This document shows, one piece after another, positions 43,879 to 43,929 of a stretch of 43,929 nucleotides of DNA. Every line of letters begins with the position of its first letter. The stretch's first letter is position 1. Origin of the DNA: Betaproteobacteria bacterium. GTDB lineage: Bacteria > Pseudomonadota > Gammaproteobacteria > Burkholderiales > Casimicrobiaceae. The notes under the pieces are model-generated. The model saw only the letters and a list, made by a program, of their open reading frames with translations. It was not told the origin of the DNA and made no database searches. The stretch spans positions 1-43,929 of the forward strand of contig JADKEV010000042.1 of the NCBI GenBank assembly GCA_016717855.1, given 5' to 3'. The position numbers and the translations under genes were made by a program.

Positions 43879-43929
43879 TTAGTGCGTGGGTAGGAACTGC
43901 ACCGCTTCGCGCGGCACGTGAACGTGGTG
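43879..43929 (-). CDS. ABC importer ATP-binding protein, C-terminal 16 codons only
   Basis: The window ends inside this gene. The last 16 codons read HHVHVPREAVQFLPTH before TAA, matching the end of TOBE-type regulatory domains of importer ATPases. It ends 12 nt before the start of the solute-binding protein, with the AGAGGAG ribosome site in between, so it is the first visible gene of the same operon. The call rests on a short tail and on context. Confidence 0.5.
   Translation of the reverse strand, partial: HHVHVPREAVQFLPTH

Overview
The window is GC-rich, densely coded DNA of a Gram-negative proteobacterium. I would place it in the Betaproteobacteria, probably a Burkholderiales-like environmental lineage. 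The grounds are the codon and base bias, the lipoprotein and periplasmic export signals, the Pseudomonas/Burkholderia-type bkd operon, DUF1566-type secreted proteins and the GGATGGGT-type intergenic repeats. This placement is inference; there is no rRNA or ribosomal protein gene to confirm it. No tRNA, CRISPR array, phage or insertion sequence was seen.

Layout. (1) 1-8.4 kb: a cyclic-di-GMP signalling block: a 5'-truncated PAS/GAF sensor, a PAS-PAS-HD-GYP phosphodiesterase, a GGDEF-hemerythrin protein, a methyltransferase, and a convergent Cache-HAMP-4xPAS-GGDEF cyclase. (2) 8.9-13.4 kb: a small secreted YXWXXXXW-type protein and a ferric-iron ABC transporter (fbpA, fbpB, fbpC). fbpA has a perfect FNR-type box directly beside a Fur box. 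(3) 13.4-21.6 kb: three copies of an interspersed repeat, then one 8-kb gene for a ~2,700-residue secreted protein (transglutaminase-like fold, Ig-like arrays, propeller-like section, LamG, paired dockerin-like Ca loops). (4) 21.7-27.8 kb: a protein and membrane quality-control cluster (GroEL, PmtA-like methyltransferase, lipoprotein, Hsp20, Lon) behind a second perfect FNR-type box. (5) 27.8-33.1 kb: a complete branched-chain 2-oxoacid dehydrogenase operon (bkdA1, bkdA2, bkdB, lpdV) with its own promoter and two mini-ORFs whose stops overlap the starts of the E1 alpha and beta genes. (6) 33.1-41.9 kb: accessory and housekeeping genes: two DUF1566-type secreted proteins, adenine/adenosine deaminase, a LysE exporter, a membrane M28 peptidase, a VOC protein and a LOG-like protein. 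Between the peptidase and the VOC gene lies a stand-alone 22-codon gene with a Shine-Dalgarno sequence complementary to 14 nt of the 16S 3' end, an extended -10 promoter and a hairpin terminator. (7) 41.9-43.9 kb: part of a second ABC importer (ATPase tail, solute-binding protein, permease).

How it fits together: oxygen and iron recur. A hemerythrin domain is fused to a GGDEF domain, and FNR-type boxes precede both the ferric transporter and the chaperone/protease cluster. This suggests a bacterium that adjusts second-messenger level, iron uptake and proteostasis as oxygen falls.

Quality note: several clear genes carry single-base frameshifts (about 254, 1824, 2581, 28429 and ~37970-37990, plus four between 43476 and 43769). 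They cluster at the two ends of the window and look more like assembly errors than biology, though decay of the last solute-binding gene cannot be excluded.
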